Below are positions 8,271 through 15,362 of a stretch of 64,000 nucleotides of DNA, in pieces; the stretch's first letter is position 1, and each line of letters opens with the position of its first letter. The notes beneath the pieces are model-generated. The model made no database searches. It was not told where the DNA came from and saw only the letters and a program-made list of their open reading frames with translations. Source of the stretch: an uncultured Oscillospiraceae bacterium (GTDB lineage: Bacteria; Bacillota; Clostridia; Oscillospirales; Oscillospiraceae). Location of the stretch: assembly GCA_910579775.1 (NCBI GenBank), contig CAJTUE010000001.1:248001-312000 (forward strand). Direction: 5' to 3'. The position numbers and the translations under genes were made by a program.

Positions 8271-9691
8271 TAAAACGCGATCCTCTGAGAGATATAATCT
8301 TTCACATCGGACATGGGGATGCGCACCTGGTCCATGGAATCCCGCTCCCGGATGGTGACACAGCCGTCGGCGGGCTCGGTGTCGCTGCCCACGGTCTGGA
8401 AGTCTACGGTGACACAGAAGGGGGTGCCGATCTCGTCCTGGCGGCGGTAACGTTTGCCGATGGAGCCGGCATCGTCAAAGTCCACCATGAAGTCCTTCGT
8501 CAGCTCCTCGCAGAGCTTGCGGGCGGGGTCGGACAGCTTCTTGGAAAGGGGGAGCACGGCGCACTTGAAGGGAGCCAGGGCAGGGTGGAGGCGAAGAACG
8601 GTACGCACGTCGTTCTTCTCGGCGTCTACCACCTCCTCGTCGTAGGCGTCGCAGAGGACGGAGAGCACCGTGCGCTCCACGCCCAGGGACGGCTCGATGA
8701 CGTAGGGGAGGTAATGCTCGTTCTTCTCCTGGTCGAAGTAGGTCAGATCCTTGCCCGAGGTCTCCTGATGGCGGGTGAGGTCGTAGTTGGTGCGGTCGGC
8801 CACGCCCCACAGCTCGCCCCAACCGAAGGGGAAGAGGAACTCGAAGTCGGTGGTGGCCTTGGAATAGAAGGACAGCTCCTCCGGGTCGTGGTCCCGGAGG
8901 CGCAGGTTCTCCTCCTTCAGGCCGATGGACAGCAGCCACTGGTGGCAGAACTCCCTCCAGTAGGCAAACCACTCCAGGTCGGTGTCCGGCTCGCAGAAGA
9001 ACTCCAGCTCCATCTGCTCAAACTCCCGCACCCGGAAAATGAAGTTGCCCGGGGTGATCTCGTTGCGGAAGGACTTGCCGATCTGGGCGATGCCGAAGGG
9101 AAGCTTCTTGCGGGTGGTGCGCTGGACGTTGACGAAGTTGGTGAAGATGCCCTGGGCGGTCTCGGGACGGAGGTACACGGTGTTCTTGGCGTCCTCGGTG
9201 ACCCCCTGGAAGGTCTTGAACATCAGGTTGAACTGGCGGATGTCCGTCCAGTTGTGCTTGCCGCAGGTGGGGCAGGGGATGGCGTGGTGTTCGATAAATT
9301 CCTTCATCTCCTGCTGGGTAAAGGCGTCGATGGGCTTTTCCAGGGTAAAGCCGCTCTCGCCGCACCAGTTCTCAATGACCTGGTCGGCGCGAAAGCGCTC
9401 GTGGCACTCCCGGCAGTCCATCAGGGGATCGGAAAAGCCCGCCAGATGGCCGGAGGCCACCCAGGTCTGGGGGTTCATAAGGATGGCGGCGTCCAGACCC
9501 ACGTTATAGGGGTTTTCCTGAACGAATTTCTTCCACCAAGCCCGCTTGATGTTGTTCTTCAGCTCCGCGCCCAGGGGGCCGTAGTCCCAGGTGTTGGCCA
9601 GGCCGCCGTAGATCTCGGACCCGGCGAAGATAAAGCCCCGGCCCTTGCACAGGGCTACGATCTTTTCCATGGTTTTTTCTTGGTTGGTCAT
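8270..9691 (-). CDS. glyS: Glycyl-tRNA synthetase (alpha2 class II type)
   Basis: This 473-residue protein matches the homodimeric glycyl-tRNA synthetase. It has GSEIYGGLANTWDYGPLG near the N-terminus, a central Cys-containing insertion (CRECHERF, CPTCGKHNW), motif 2 around GKSFRNEITPGNFIFRVREFEQMELEFF, and a C-terminal anticodon-binding domain. The ATG is preceded by AGGAGG at good spacing. It heads an operon with the membrane phosphoglycerol-transferase-like gene and the split transketolase. Only about 45 bases separate its promoter from the start codon, so there is no room for a T-box leader, unlike many Firmicute synthetase genes. Confidence 0.96.
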   Translation of the reverse strand: MTNQEKTMEKIVALCKGRGFIFAGSEIYGGLANTWDYGPLGAELKNNIKRAWWKKFVQENPYNVGLDAAILMNPQTWVASGHLAGFSDPLMDCRECHERFRADQVIENWCGESGFTLEKPIDAFTQQEMKEFIEHHAIPCPTCGKHNWTDIRQFNLMFKTFQGVTEDAKNTVYLRPETAQGIFTNFVNVQRTTRKKLPFGIAQIGKSFRNEITPGNFIFRVREFEQMELEFFCEPDTDLEWFAYWREFCHQWLLSIGLKEENLRLRDHDPEELSFYSKATTDFEFLFPFGWGELWGVADRTNYDLTRHQETSGKDLTYFDQEKNEHYLPYVIEPSLGVERTVLSVLCDAYDEEVVDAEKNDVRTVLRLHPALAPFKCAVLPLSKKLSDPARKLCEELTKDFMVDFDDAGSIGKRYRRQDEIGTPFCVTVDFQTVGSDTEPADGCVTIRERDSMDQVRIPMSDVKDYISQRIAF

Positions 9692-9733
9692 GGTGACGCC
9701 TCCTATATGACAAGTCGATCAACGCTGTGGTCT

Positions 9734-9762
9734 ATTATATAAAAAACTCCCTGGAAATGCAA
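9734..9762 (-). promoter_or_regulatory. Sigma-A promoter of the glyS operon
   Basis: On the minus strand, TTGCAT and TATAAT are separated by exactly 17 bases. Transcription would begin about 35 bases before the glyS start. Confidence 0.85.
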
Positions 9763-9829
9763 GGGCCGCATAAGATTTTTGCCGCCGCCCAACCTAGTGT
9801 TGGGCAATTGGCCTGAAAGGAGAGAAAAT

Positions 9830-10045
9830 ATGAAGTCGATTTTGATCAAAGATACCACCCGGGAGGAACGGGAGCGCATTGTGGCTCAGTCGCTGAACGC
9901 CTGCGGCGGCGGGTGCGGCACGTGCAACGGCTGCGACAACCTGGGCGGCGGAAGCGTGGATGAGCTCTACCGGCCCTATATCGAAGGGGAGAAGGAGATC
10001 GCGGAGATCAACGCGGAATACCGCCGCAATCTGGTGCGGGGATAG
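9830..10045 (+). CDS. Small cysteine-rich protein, unknown function
   Basis: This 71-residue product begins MKSILIKDTTREER and carries four cysteines as C25-x3-C29-x2-C32-x2-C35 in a Gly-rich stretch, then an acidic helical C-terminus (YIEGEKEIAEINAEYRRN). The ATG is preceded by AAAGGAG and the gene ends in its own strong terminator, so it is a real monocistronic gene. The spacing of cysteines suggests Zn2+ or Fe-S binding, though a peptide precursor cannot be excluded. I believe similar short proteins occur in other Clostridia, but I cannot confirm that here. It does not match the SCIFF pattern (six Cys in about 45 residues). No signal peptide is seen, so it is cytoplasmic. Confidence 0.75.
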   Translation: MKSILIKDTTREERERIVAQSLNACGGGCGTCNGCDNLGGGSVDELYRPYIEGEKEIAEINAEYRRNLVRG

Positions 10046-10048
10046 GCA

Positions 10049-10092
10049 AAGCAAGCGGCCTCGGCATGATTTGCCGGGCCGCTTGCTTCTTA
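10049..10092. terminator. Terminator after the Cys-rich gene, shared with the helicase gene
   Basis: The stem AAGCAAGCGGCC / GGCCGCTTGCTT contains an inner CGGCA / TGCCG extension. It ends on the stop codon of the convergent helicase gene. Confidence 0.75.
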
Positions 10093-12066
10093 ATCGTCGC
10101 TGAGATAATAGGGCTTCATCAGGCTGGGCTGCTCGGTGGAGTCCTTCTGGTGGGCGGTCTTGGGCGCCTCCGGGCCTCCCCGGCGGCGGGCCTTAGTGGC
10201 GGCCCGGATCTGGGCCTTGCGGTCCTCCAGGGAGGGGGAGGGCTTTTGGAGCTTCTGGGGTTTTGAGGGCTTCTGGGGCGCGGGGGCCGCCTTCTGGACG
10301 GGCTTGGCGGGGGCGGCGGCCCTTTGGGAGGGGCGTTGGATGGGGTTGGGATGGGCCTTGGGCCGTTGCTGCTTGGGCTGCTGAGGCTGGGCCGCGGTTT
10401 TTTGCGCGCTCTTGCGGGGGGCGAGTAATCTCGCGGTGGCGTCCATCACCGTGTCGCTGGAGAGGGCGTCGGTATAGCCCTGTTTGGCTTGAATGGCGCG
10501 TTCCTCCGCCATCCAACGCTCGAACGCAAGGTCCCGTTCGGATCTTGTGTCCTCGGTCGGCAAAGCCTCCCTGCGGAAACTCGGCTGCGCCGGGATTCGC
10601 GGCGCTTTCGTACCGTCCCGCCTCCCGGCGGGCCTCTTTTGTTCTCTTTTAGGAGACATGGCGGTAAGAGCCTCATCCAGGGTCTTGCTGGGCTTGTAGC
10701 CCGCCGCCTGGCGCTTCTGGCCGGGGGTGCGGTCCCGCAGCACGGGGGTGGGCGTTTGGCGCGCCGAGTCGTCGCGCCCTGCGCGGGCGGGTTTGGAACC
10801 CGCCCCTACAGGGGCCGTTTCGGTAGGCTTGGCCTGTTTGCGCTGCTGCTTGCGCTCCCGGGCAGCCTGGCGGGCCTCCGCGTCCTCGGGGTTGACCAGC
10901 TTGCCGTGTTTATCCCGCTGGGGGGGCGTGAAGTTCTCCATGGGCCAGGGGTGACCCTCCACCACGGGGATCTTGCGGCCCAGGAGCTTTTCAATGTCCT
11001 TCAGATCGTCCCTTTCGCTGATGTCGCAAAAGGAAATGGCCGCTCCGCCGTGACCGGCCCGTCCGGTGCGCCCGATGCGGTGAACATAGGTCTCGGGAAC
11101 GTCTGGGAGGTTGTAGTTGAACACGTGGGAAAGCTCCTCAATGTCGATGCCTCGGGCGGCGATGTCGGTGGCGACCAGTACCTTCACCCGCCCGGCCTTG
11201 AAGTCGCTGAGGGCTTGCTGACGGGCGGTCTGGGACTTGTTGCCGTGGATGGCGGCGGCGGAAATGCCCGCCTTGGAAAGCTCGCCGGCAATCTTGTTGG
11301 CCCCGTGCTTGGTGCGGGAGAAGACCAGGGCGTTTTTCACTCCCGGCTGACTGACCAGATGGGCCAGGAGCTTGGATTTGTTGGGTTTGTCCACAAAATA
11401 AAGGGACTGGTCGATGACCTCCACCGGGGAGGACACCGGGGTGACGGTCACCTTGGCGGGGTCGTGGAGCAGGGCGTTCACCAGGGACTGCACTTCGGGG
11501 GGCATGGTGGCGGAGAAGAAGAGGGTCTGCTTTTTCTCGGGCAGGAGCTTGAGCACCTTGCGCACGTCGTGGATGAAGCCCATGTCCAGCATCCGGTCGG
11601 CCTCGTCCAAAACAAAGATCTCCACTTGGGAGAGGTCGATAAAGCCCTGGCCCTGAAGGTCCAGGAGCCGTCCCGGGGTAGCCACCAGCACATCAAGTCC
11701 CCGGCGGAGTTGGTCCACCTGGGGCTGCTGGCCCACACCGCCGAAGATCACGGCGCTACGGAGGGGCAGATTTTTCCCGTAGGCCAAAAAACTCTCCTGG
11801 ATCTGAAGAGCCAGCTCACGGGTGGGAGTCAAAATGAGGGAGCGGATGGGCCGCTTGCCCTGGACGGGCCGGGCGGCCAGCCGCTGGAGGATGGGGGCGG
11901 CGAAGGCGCAGGTCTTGCCTGTGCCTGTCTGGGCGATGCCCAGCACGTCCCGGCCCGCCAGCGCGGGGGGGATGGCGCCTTGCTGAATGGGGGTAGGCTG
12001 CACATAGCCCTGGGTGTCCAGGGCCTTGAGAATGGCTGTGCAGAGGCCAAGTTCGTTGAACGTCAT
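10090..12066 (-). CDS. DEAD-box ATP-dependent RNA helicase with long basic tail
   Basis: Residues 1 to about 370 form a complete helicase core: the Q motif (TPIQQGAIP), AQTGTGKT, PTRELA, VLDEADRM, FSAT and HRIGRTGRAG. This matches the RhlE/CshA type that unwinds structured RNA in ribosome assembly or mRNA turnover. The tail of roughly 280 residues is rich in Lys, Arg, Gln, Pro and Ala and looks disordered. Two stretches of the tail are encoded by palindromic DNA (10759-10805 and about 10540-10650) that resembles dispersed intergenic repeats, so part of it may have arisen by in-frame repeat insertion. AAGGAAAGG precedes the ATG. aroK lies 12 bases upstream in the same operon. Confidence 0.93.
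   Translation of the reverse strand: MTFNELGLCTAILKALDTQGYVQPTPIQQGAIPPALAGRDVLGIAQTGTGKTCAFAAPILQRLAARPVQGKRPIRSLILTPTRELALQIQESFLAYGKNLPLRSAVIFGGVGQQPQVDQLRRGLDVLVATPGRLLDLQGQGFIDLSQVEIFVLDEADRMLDMGFIHDVRKVLKLLPEKKQTLFFSATMPPEVQSLVNALLHDPAKVTVTPVSSPVEVIDQSLYFVDKPNKSKLLAHLVSQPGVKNALVFSRTKHGANKIAGELSKAGISAAAIHGNKSQTARQQALSDFKAGRVKVLVATDIAARGIDIEELSHVFNYNLPDVPETYVHRIGRTGRAGHGGAAISFCDISERDDLKDIEKLLGRKIPVVEGHPWPMENFTPPQRDKHGKLVNPEDAEARQAARERKQQRKQAKPTETAPVGAGSKPARAGRDDSARQTPTPVLRDRTPGQKRQAAGYKPSKTLDEALTAMSPKREQKRPAGRRDGTKAPRIPAQPSFRREALPTEDTRSERDLAFERWMAEERAIQAKQGYTDALSSDTVMDATARLLAPRKSAQKTAAQPQQPKQQRPKAHPNPIQRPSQRAAAPAKPVQKAAPAPQKPSKPQKLQKPSPSLEDRKAQIRAATKARRRGGPEAPKTAHQKDSTEQPSLMKPYYLSDD
10759..10805. 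repeat. Palindromic repeat inside the helicase coding region
   Basis: Bases 10759-10777 differ at one position from the perfect palindrome GCGCGACGAGTCGTCGCGC present at 55476-55494. Immediately after it, 10785-10805 is a perfect inverted repeat with arms GGGCGGGTT / AACCCGCCC. The insert stays in frame with the helicase tail. Confidence 0.65.
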
Positions 12067-12078
12067 AAATACCTTTCC

Positions 12079-12591
12079 TTATGGATGGATTTTCGCGGGA
12101 GGGAGAACAGCTCGGACAGCGGCCAAGGTCTGGTCCAGGGTCTGGCCGTCCACCTCCACGGTGAGGTCGGCGTAGCGGGCGTAAAGAGGGGCGCGCTGGT
12201 CGTACACATCCCGAAGGGTCTGGCCGGGGGCAAAGGCAATGCCGCGGGTGGCCAGGTTGTGGATGCGCCCCTCTAAAGCGTCATAGCTCAGATGGAGATA
12301 GACCACCGTGCTCAGGGAACGCAGGTGCTCCATGGCGCCGGCGCGCAGAACGCAGCTGCCGCCGGGAGCCAGAACGGTCCGGCTGGGGCACAGGGAGCGG
12401 ATGGTCGCCCCCTCCAGGTCGAGAAAGGACTCGCTTCCGAGGGTGTTTAAAAGCTCCTGAAGAAGCTTGCCTTGCCGCTCCTGGATCACCAGGTCCACGT
12501 CCAGAAAGGAATAGCCCAGGGTCTTGGCTAGCACCACGCCGACAGTACTTTTCCCCGAACCGGGCATTCCAATAAGGGTGATATTTTCCAT
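12079..12591 (-). CDS. aroK: Shikimate kinase
   Basis: This 170-residue protein has the P-loop GMPGSGKST at the N-terminus and FLDVDLVIQ (the DxD that contacts Mg2+ and shikimate). It also has a Gly-Gly shikimate-binding turn at LAPGGSCVL and a lid and C-terminal region TLRDVYDQRAPLYARYAD, all as in shikimate kinases of similar size. It phosphorylates shikimate in aromatic amino-acid synthesis. The ATG is preceded by AAGGAGG. A GGGGGAC / GTCCCCC hairpin (12613-12630) lies just before that ribosome site. No other aro gene is in the window; it is grouped with the downstream helicase gene. Confidence 0.9.
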   Translation of the reverse strand: MENITLIGMPGSGKSTVGVVLAKTLGYSFLDVDLVIQERQGKLLQELLNTLGSESFLDLEGATIRSLCPSRTVLAPGGSCVLRAGAMEHLRSLSTVVYLHLSYDALEGRIHNLATRGIAFAPGQTLRDVYDQRAPLYARYADLTVEVDGQTLDQTLAAVRAVLPPAKIHP

Positions 12592-12637
12592 AGGGGACGC
12601 AAACCTCCTTGGGGGGACGGGCGAAGTCCCCCGAACG

Positions 12638-12670
12638 AAAAAAACCGTCTGCCAAATGCAGACGGCCTTT
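12638..12670 (-). terminator. Terminator of rpsT
   Basis: On the minus strand, CCGTCTGC and GCAGACGG form a stem with a four-base loop, followed by a run of T residues, directly after the S20 gene. Confidence 0.85.
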
Positions 12671-12680
12671 TACGGTAGGA

Positions 12681-12947
12681 TCAGCCCTCCAGCTTGTTGA
12701 GCCGCAGGGTGAGGCCGCTCTTCTTGCGCGCGGCGTTGTTGCGGTGGATCAGGCCATGGGCGGCGGCCTTGTCCACGGCCTTGACGGCCACGGCGTACGC
12801 GCTGGTGGCAGCGGCCTTGTCGCCGTCGGCAACGGCGGTCTGGAACCGCTTCAGGTCGGTCTTGAGCGCGGACTTGGCGGCCTTGTTCTGCTCGGCCTTG
12901 GTCTTGTTGACCAGCACGCGCTTCTTGGCGGATTTGATATTCGGCAA
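12681..12947 (-). CDS. rpsT: 30S ribosomal protein S20 (TTG start)
   Basis: This 88-residue, very basic helical protein begins PNIKSAKKRVLVNKTKAEQNKAAKS and matches S20, which binds 16S rRNA in the small subunit. I place the start at the TTG at 12947: it gives the conserved MPNIKSAKKR N-terminus and lies seven bases after AAGGAGG. The in-frame GTG three codons upstream overlaps that ribosome site and adds residues the family lacks. A near-consensus promoter and a terminator bracket the gene, so it is transcribed alone. S20 genes often use weak start codons for autoregulation, which may be why TTG is used here. Confidence 0.95.
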   Translation of the reverse strand: MPNIKSAKKRVLVNKTKAEQNKAAKSALKTDLKRFQTAVADGDKAAATSAYAVAVKAVDKAAAHGLIHRNNAARKKSGLTLRLNKLEG

Positions 12948-13018
12948 ACCAAACACCTCCTTGCTTCGCCAAATAAATATATCAGGCGGAAAATCTTGTT
13001 TGCATCATACAGACATGT

Positions 13019-13047
13019 ATTTTAGCATCTTCCCGCCCGGATTGCAA
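13019..13047 (-). promoter_or_regulatory. Sigma-A promoter of rpsT
   Basis: On the minus strand, TTGCAA and TAAAAT are separated by 17 bases, about 70 bases upstream of the S20 start codon. Confidence 0.75.
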
Positions 13048-13119
13048 CCCCCTTTTGGGAAAAATTTTCTGCAATGGGGTATGCTATGGGGGATAGGACG
13101 TAAAAAAGGAGGGTTTCTC

Positions 13120-14004
13120 ATGCCGGAGAGAAGGACAGACTTGGCTTTGGAGGCGGCCCAGGCGGTGACCGCCGCCGCCGGGTTAGCGGGGGTGGAGCAG
13201 ACCGAACGGACAGAGGACGGGGTGACGGTGACAGTGGTGGAGCTGCGCACCCCGGAGGCGGCGGAGAAGGTGGGCAAGCCCCTGGGACGGTACGTGACTC
13301 TAGAGCTGGGCCCAGTGCAGCGGCGGGAGGCGGAGGGGTTTCAGCGTGCCTGCCATGTGCTGGCGGGGGAGCTGGCCAAGCTCATCCCCCAGGGGGAGGG
13401 CACGGTGCTGGTGGTGGGGCTGGGCAACCGGGCCATCACGCCGGACGCCGTCGGGCCCCTGACCCACGAGTGGTTGCTGGTGACCCGCCACCTGGTGGAG
13501 CAGCTGCCCGAGGTGTTTGGGAGCTTCCGCCCCATGGCGGCGGTGGCGGCAGGGGTGCTGGGGACCACAGGAGTGGAGAGCGCGGAGCTGGTGCGGGGGG
13601 TGGTGGAGCGGGTTTGCCCCGACTGCGTCATCGCGGTGGACGCCCTGGCGGCCCGGAGCATGAAGCGGCTGTGCACTGCCGTCCAGCTCAGCGACGCGGG
13701 CATTGCCCCCGGCTCGGGGGTGGGCAACTGCCGCGCCGCGCTGGACAAGGAGAGCCTGGGGGTGCCGGTGATCGCGGTGGGGGTGCCTACGGTGGTGGAT
13801 GTAAACACCCTGACCCGGGATGTGCTGGAGGAAGCGGGCCGGGGAGATCTGGAGCCGGAGGCGCTGGAGCCCGGCGGGGCCTTTGTTACCCCCCGGGATA
13901 TTGACCAGCGGGTGGCGGAGTGCGCCAAGCTCATCGGCTACGCCATCGACCTGGCGGTGCAGAGAGGTCTGACCTTAGAGGATGTGGAGGGTCTGGTGGA
14001 GTGA
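13120..14004 (+). CDS. gpr: Germination protease (GPR endopeptidase)
   Basis: This 294-residue protein matches GPR. It has an N-terminal RTDLALEAAQ segment, VVGLGNRAITPDAVGPL, AAGVLGTTGVESAELVRGVV, DALAARSMKRLCTAVQLSDAGIAPGSGVGN and VPTVVDVNTLTRD, all hallmark blocks of the family. GPR is made in the forespore as a zymogen and degrades small acid-soluble spore proteins early in germination. A candidate substrate (SASP) is encoded at 22.9 kb. AAGGAGGG precedes the ATG. No convincing sigma-G promoter could be fixed by eye in the short upstream gap shared with rpsT. Confidence 0.95.
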   Translation: MPERRTDLALEAAQAVTAAAGLAGVEQTERTEDGVTVTVVELRTPEAAEKVGKPLGRYVTLELGPVQRREAEGFQRACHVLAGELAKLIPQGEGTVLVVGLGNRAITPDAVGPLTHEWLLVTRHLVEQLPEVFGSFRPMAAVAAGVLGTTGVESAELVRGVVERVCPDCVIAVDALAARSMKRLCTAVQLSDAGIAPGSGVGNCRAALDKESLGVPVIAVGVPTVVDVNTLTRDVLEEAGRGDLEPEALEPGGAFVTPRDIDQRVAECAKLIGYAIDLAVQRGLTLEDVEGLVE

Positions 14005-14010
14005 AAATTC

Positions 14011-14039
14011 TGGACAACGGCGGCGGAATGAGGTACAAT
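14011..14039 (+). promoter_or_regulatory. Candidate promoter of the ATP-grasp/asnB operon
   Basis: TGGACA and TACAAT are separated by 17 bases. The -10 region overlaps a palindrome GGTAC-AAT-GTACC (14032-14044), which could serve as an operator. Confidence 0.65.
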
Positions 14040-14086
14040 GTACCAATAGTATACTGGGTACGTTTGGATATGAGGAGCTGAGGACG

Positions 14087-15343
14087 ATGAAAGAGACAGA
14101 ATTTGTGCCGGTGATCCTGGGGGGCGACATCACCACCTACTCCCTGGCCCGAAGCTTTCACGAGGCATACGGGATCAAGTCTGTGGCGGTGAGCATGCTC
14201 AAAAGCGCCATGATCTCCCGTTCCAGCATCATTGAAAACATCGTCGTGCCCGATATGGACAACAAGGACCGCTTCGTGGAGCGGCTCCACGACGTCGCCG
14301 GGCGTTACCCGGCGAAGAAGAAGCTGCTGCTGGCCTGTGGGGACTGGTACGTGCGCCTCATCGTGGAGCACAAGGCGGAGCTGGAGAAGGACTATATCAT
14401 CCCTTATATCGACCTGGAGCTGCTGGATCGGCTGGTGCTCAAGGACAGCTTTTACGCTATCTGCGACGAGGTGGGCGTGCCCTATCCCAAGACCTTTGTC
14501 TACGACTGTGCCGACCCCCGGCCCCTGGAATTCGACTTTCCCTATCCCGTCATCGCCAAGCCCGCGTCCTCGGCGGCGTACCACTACGCCAGGTTCGAGG
14601 GCAAGAAAAAGGTCTTTCGCATGAAGGACGAGGAAGAGCTGTCCGCCATGCTGGACAAATTGGGCAAAAGCGGCTACAATTATAAATTCCTCATTCAGGA
14701 CACCATCCCGGGCTTGGACTACAATATGCACATCCTCACGGTGTACTGCGACCGCCACGGCAAGTGCCGCTTCTTCGCCGGGGGCCACTGCCTCTTGGAG
14801 GACAACGCCGCCATGGGGGTGGGCAACCCGGTGGCCATTTTGAACGAGGTGAACCGGGAACTGATGGACCACGCCAAGCGCCTGCTGGAGCATGTGGGCT
14901 ACCGGGGCTTCGCCAACTTTGACATTAAGTACGACAGCCGGGACGGCTCCTTCCGCTTCTTTGAGATCAACACCCGCCTGGGCAGGAGCAACTTCTACAT
15001 CACCGGCTCGGGCTTCAACGCGGTGAAGTGGATGGTGGACGACCTCATCTATGAAAAGGACTTTGAGGGCGAGGTGGTGGCCGACAATGTGGACAGCCTC
15101 TACACCGTGGTCCCCAAGGACGTTTTGACCACCTACATCAAGGACGACCACCTGCGCGAGCGGGTGAAGGAGCTGTATGCCAAGGGGGGCGATCCCTCCG
15201 GTCTGGCGGGGGCGCTTTGCCCGTCCATCCAGAAAAAGAGCTGTGTCCATGACCCCTTGGCCTACTGGGGGGAGAAAAACCTCCTGCGTCGGCTCTATCC
15301 GGCCTGGTTTATGGTCAAGCAGCGCAAGAAATTCAAGGCATAA
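14087..15343 (+). CDS. ATP-grasp ligase, D-aspartate-ligase-like
   Basis: This 418-residue protein has an ATP-grasp core. VILGGDITTYSLARSFHEAYGIKS at the N-terminus, the ATP-binding strands around YPVIAKPASSAAYH, the DTIPG segment and the metal-ligand motif FRFFEINTRLGRSN are visible. The N-terminal pattern recalls D-aspartate ligases (Aslfm/AslA) that add D-Asp to peptidoglycan precursors, but I cannot run a comparison. It is followed 19 bases later by asnB, and a separate asnA exists at 52.7 kb. This supports a joint role with the amidotransferase in modifying a wall precursor or peptide. The ATG at 14087 is chosen from the GAGGAG site upstream. Confidence 0.72.
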   Translation: MKETEFVPVILGGDITTYSLARSFHEAYGIKSVAVSMLKSAMISRSSIIENIVVPDMDNKDRFVERLHDVAGRYPAKKKLLLACGDWYVRLIVEHKAELEKDYIIPYIDLELLDRLVLKDSFYAICDEVGVPYPKTFVYDCADPRPLEFDFPYPVIAKPASSAAYHYARFEGKKKVFRMKDEEELSAMLDKLGKSGYNYKFLIQDTIPGLDYNMHILTVYCDRHGKCRFFAGGHCLLEDNAAMGVGNPVAILNEVNRELMDHAKRLLEHVGYRGFANFDIKYDSRDGSFRFFEINTRLGRSNFYITGSGFNAVKWMVDDLIYEKDFEGEVVADNVDSLYTVVPKDVLTTYIKDDHLRERVKELYAKGGDPSGLAGALCPSIQKKSCVHDPLAYWGEKNLLRRLYPAWFMVKQRKKFKA

Positions 15344-15362
15344 CACACAAGGAGGCCGGGCT

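Noticed and set aside
9692..9830. T-box leader for glyS
   Set aside because: Only about 45 bases separate the promoter from the start codon, and no Specifier or TGGNACCGCG sequence is present.
9830..10045. SCIFF ribosomal peptide precursor
   Set aside because: It has four Cys rather than six, the spacing differs, and no radical SAM maturase gene is adjacent.
10489..12276. Long plus-strand frame opposite the helicase gene
   Set aside because: No start signals or domain motifs; the minus strand carries all DEAD-box motifs.
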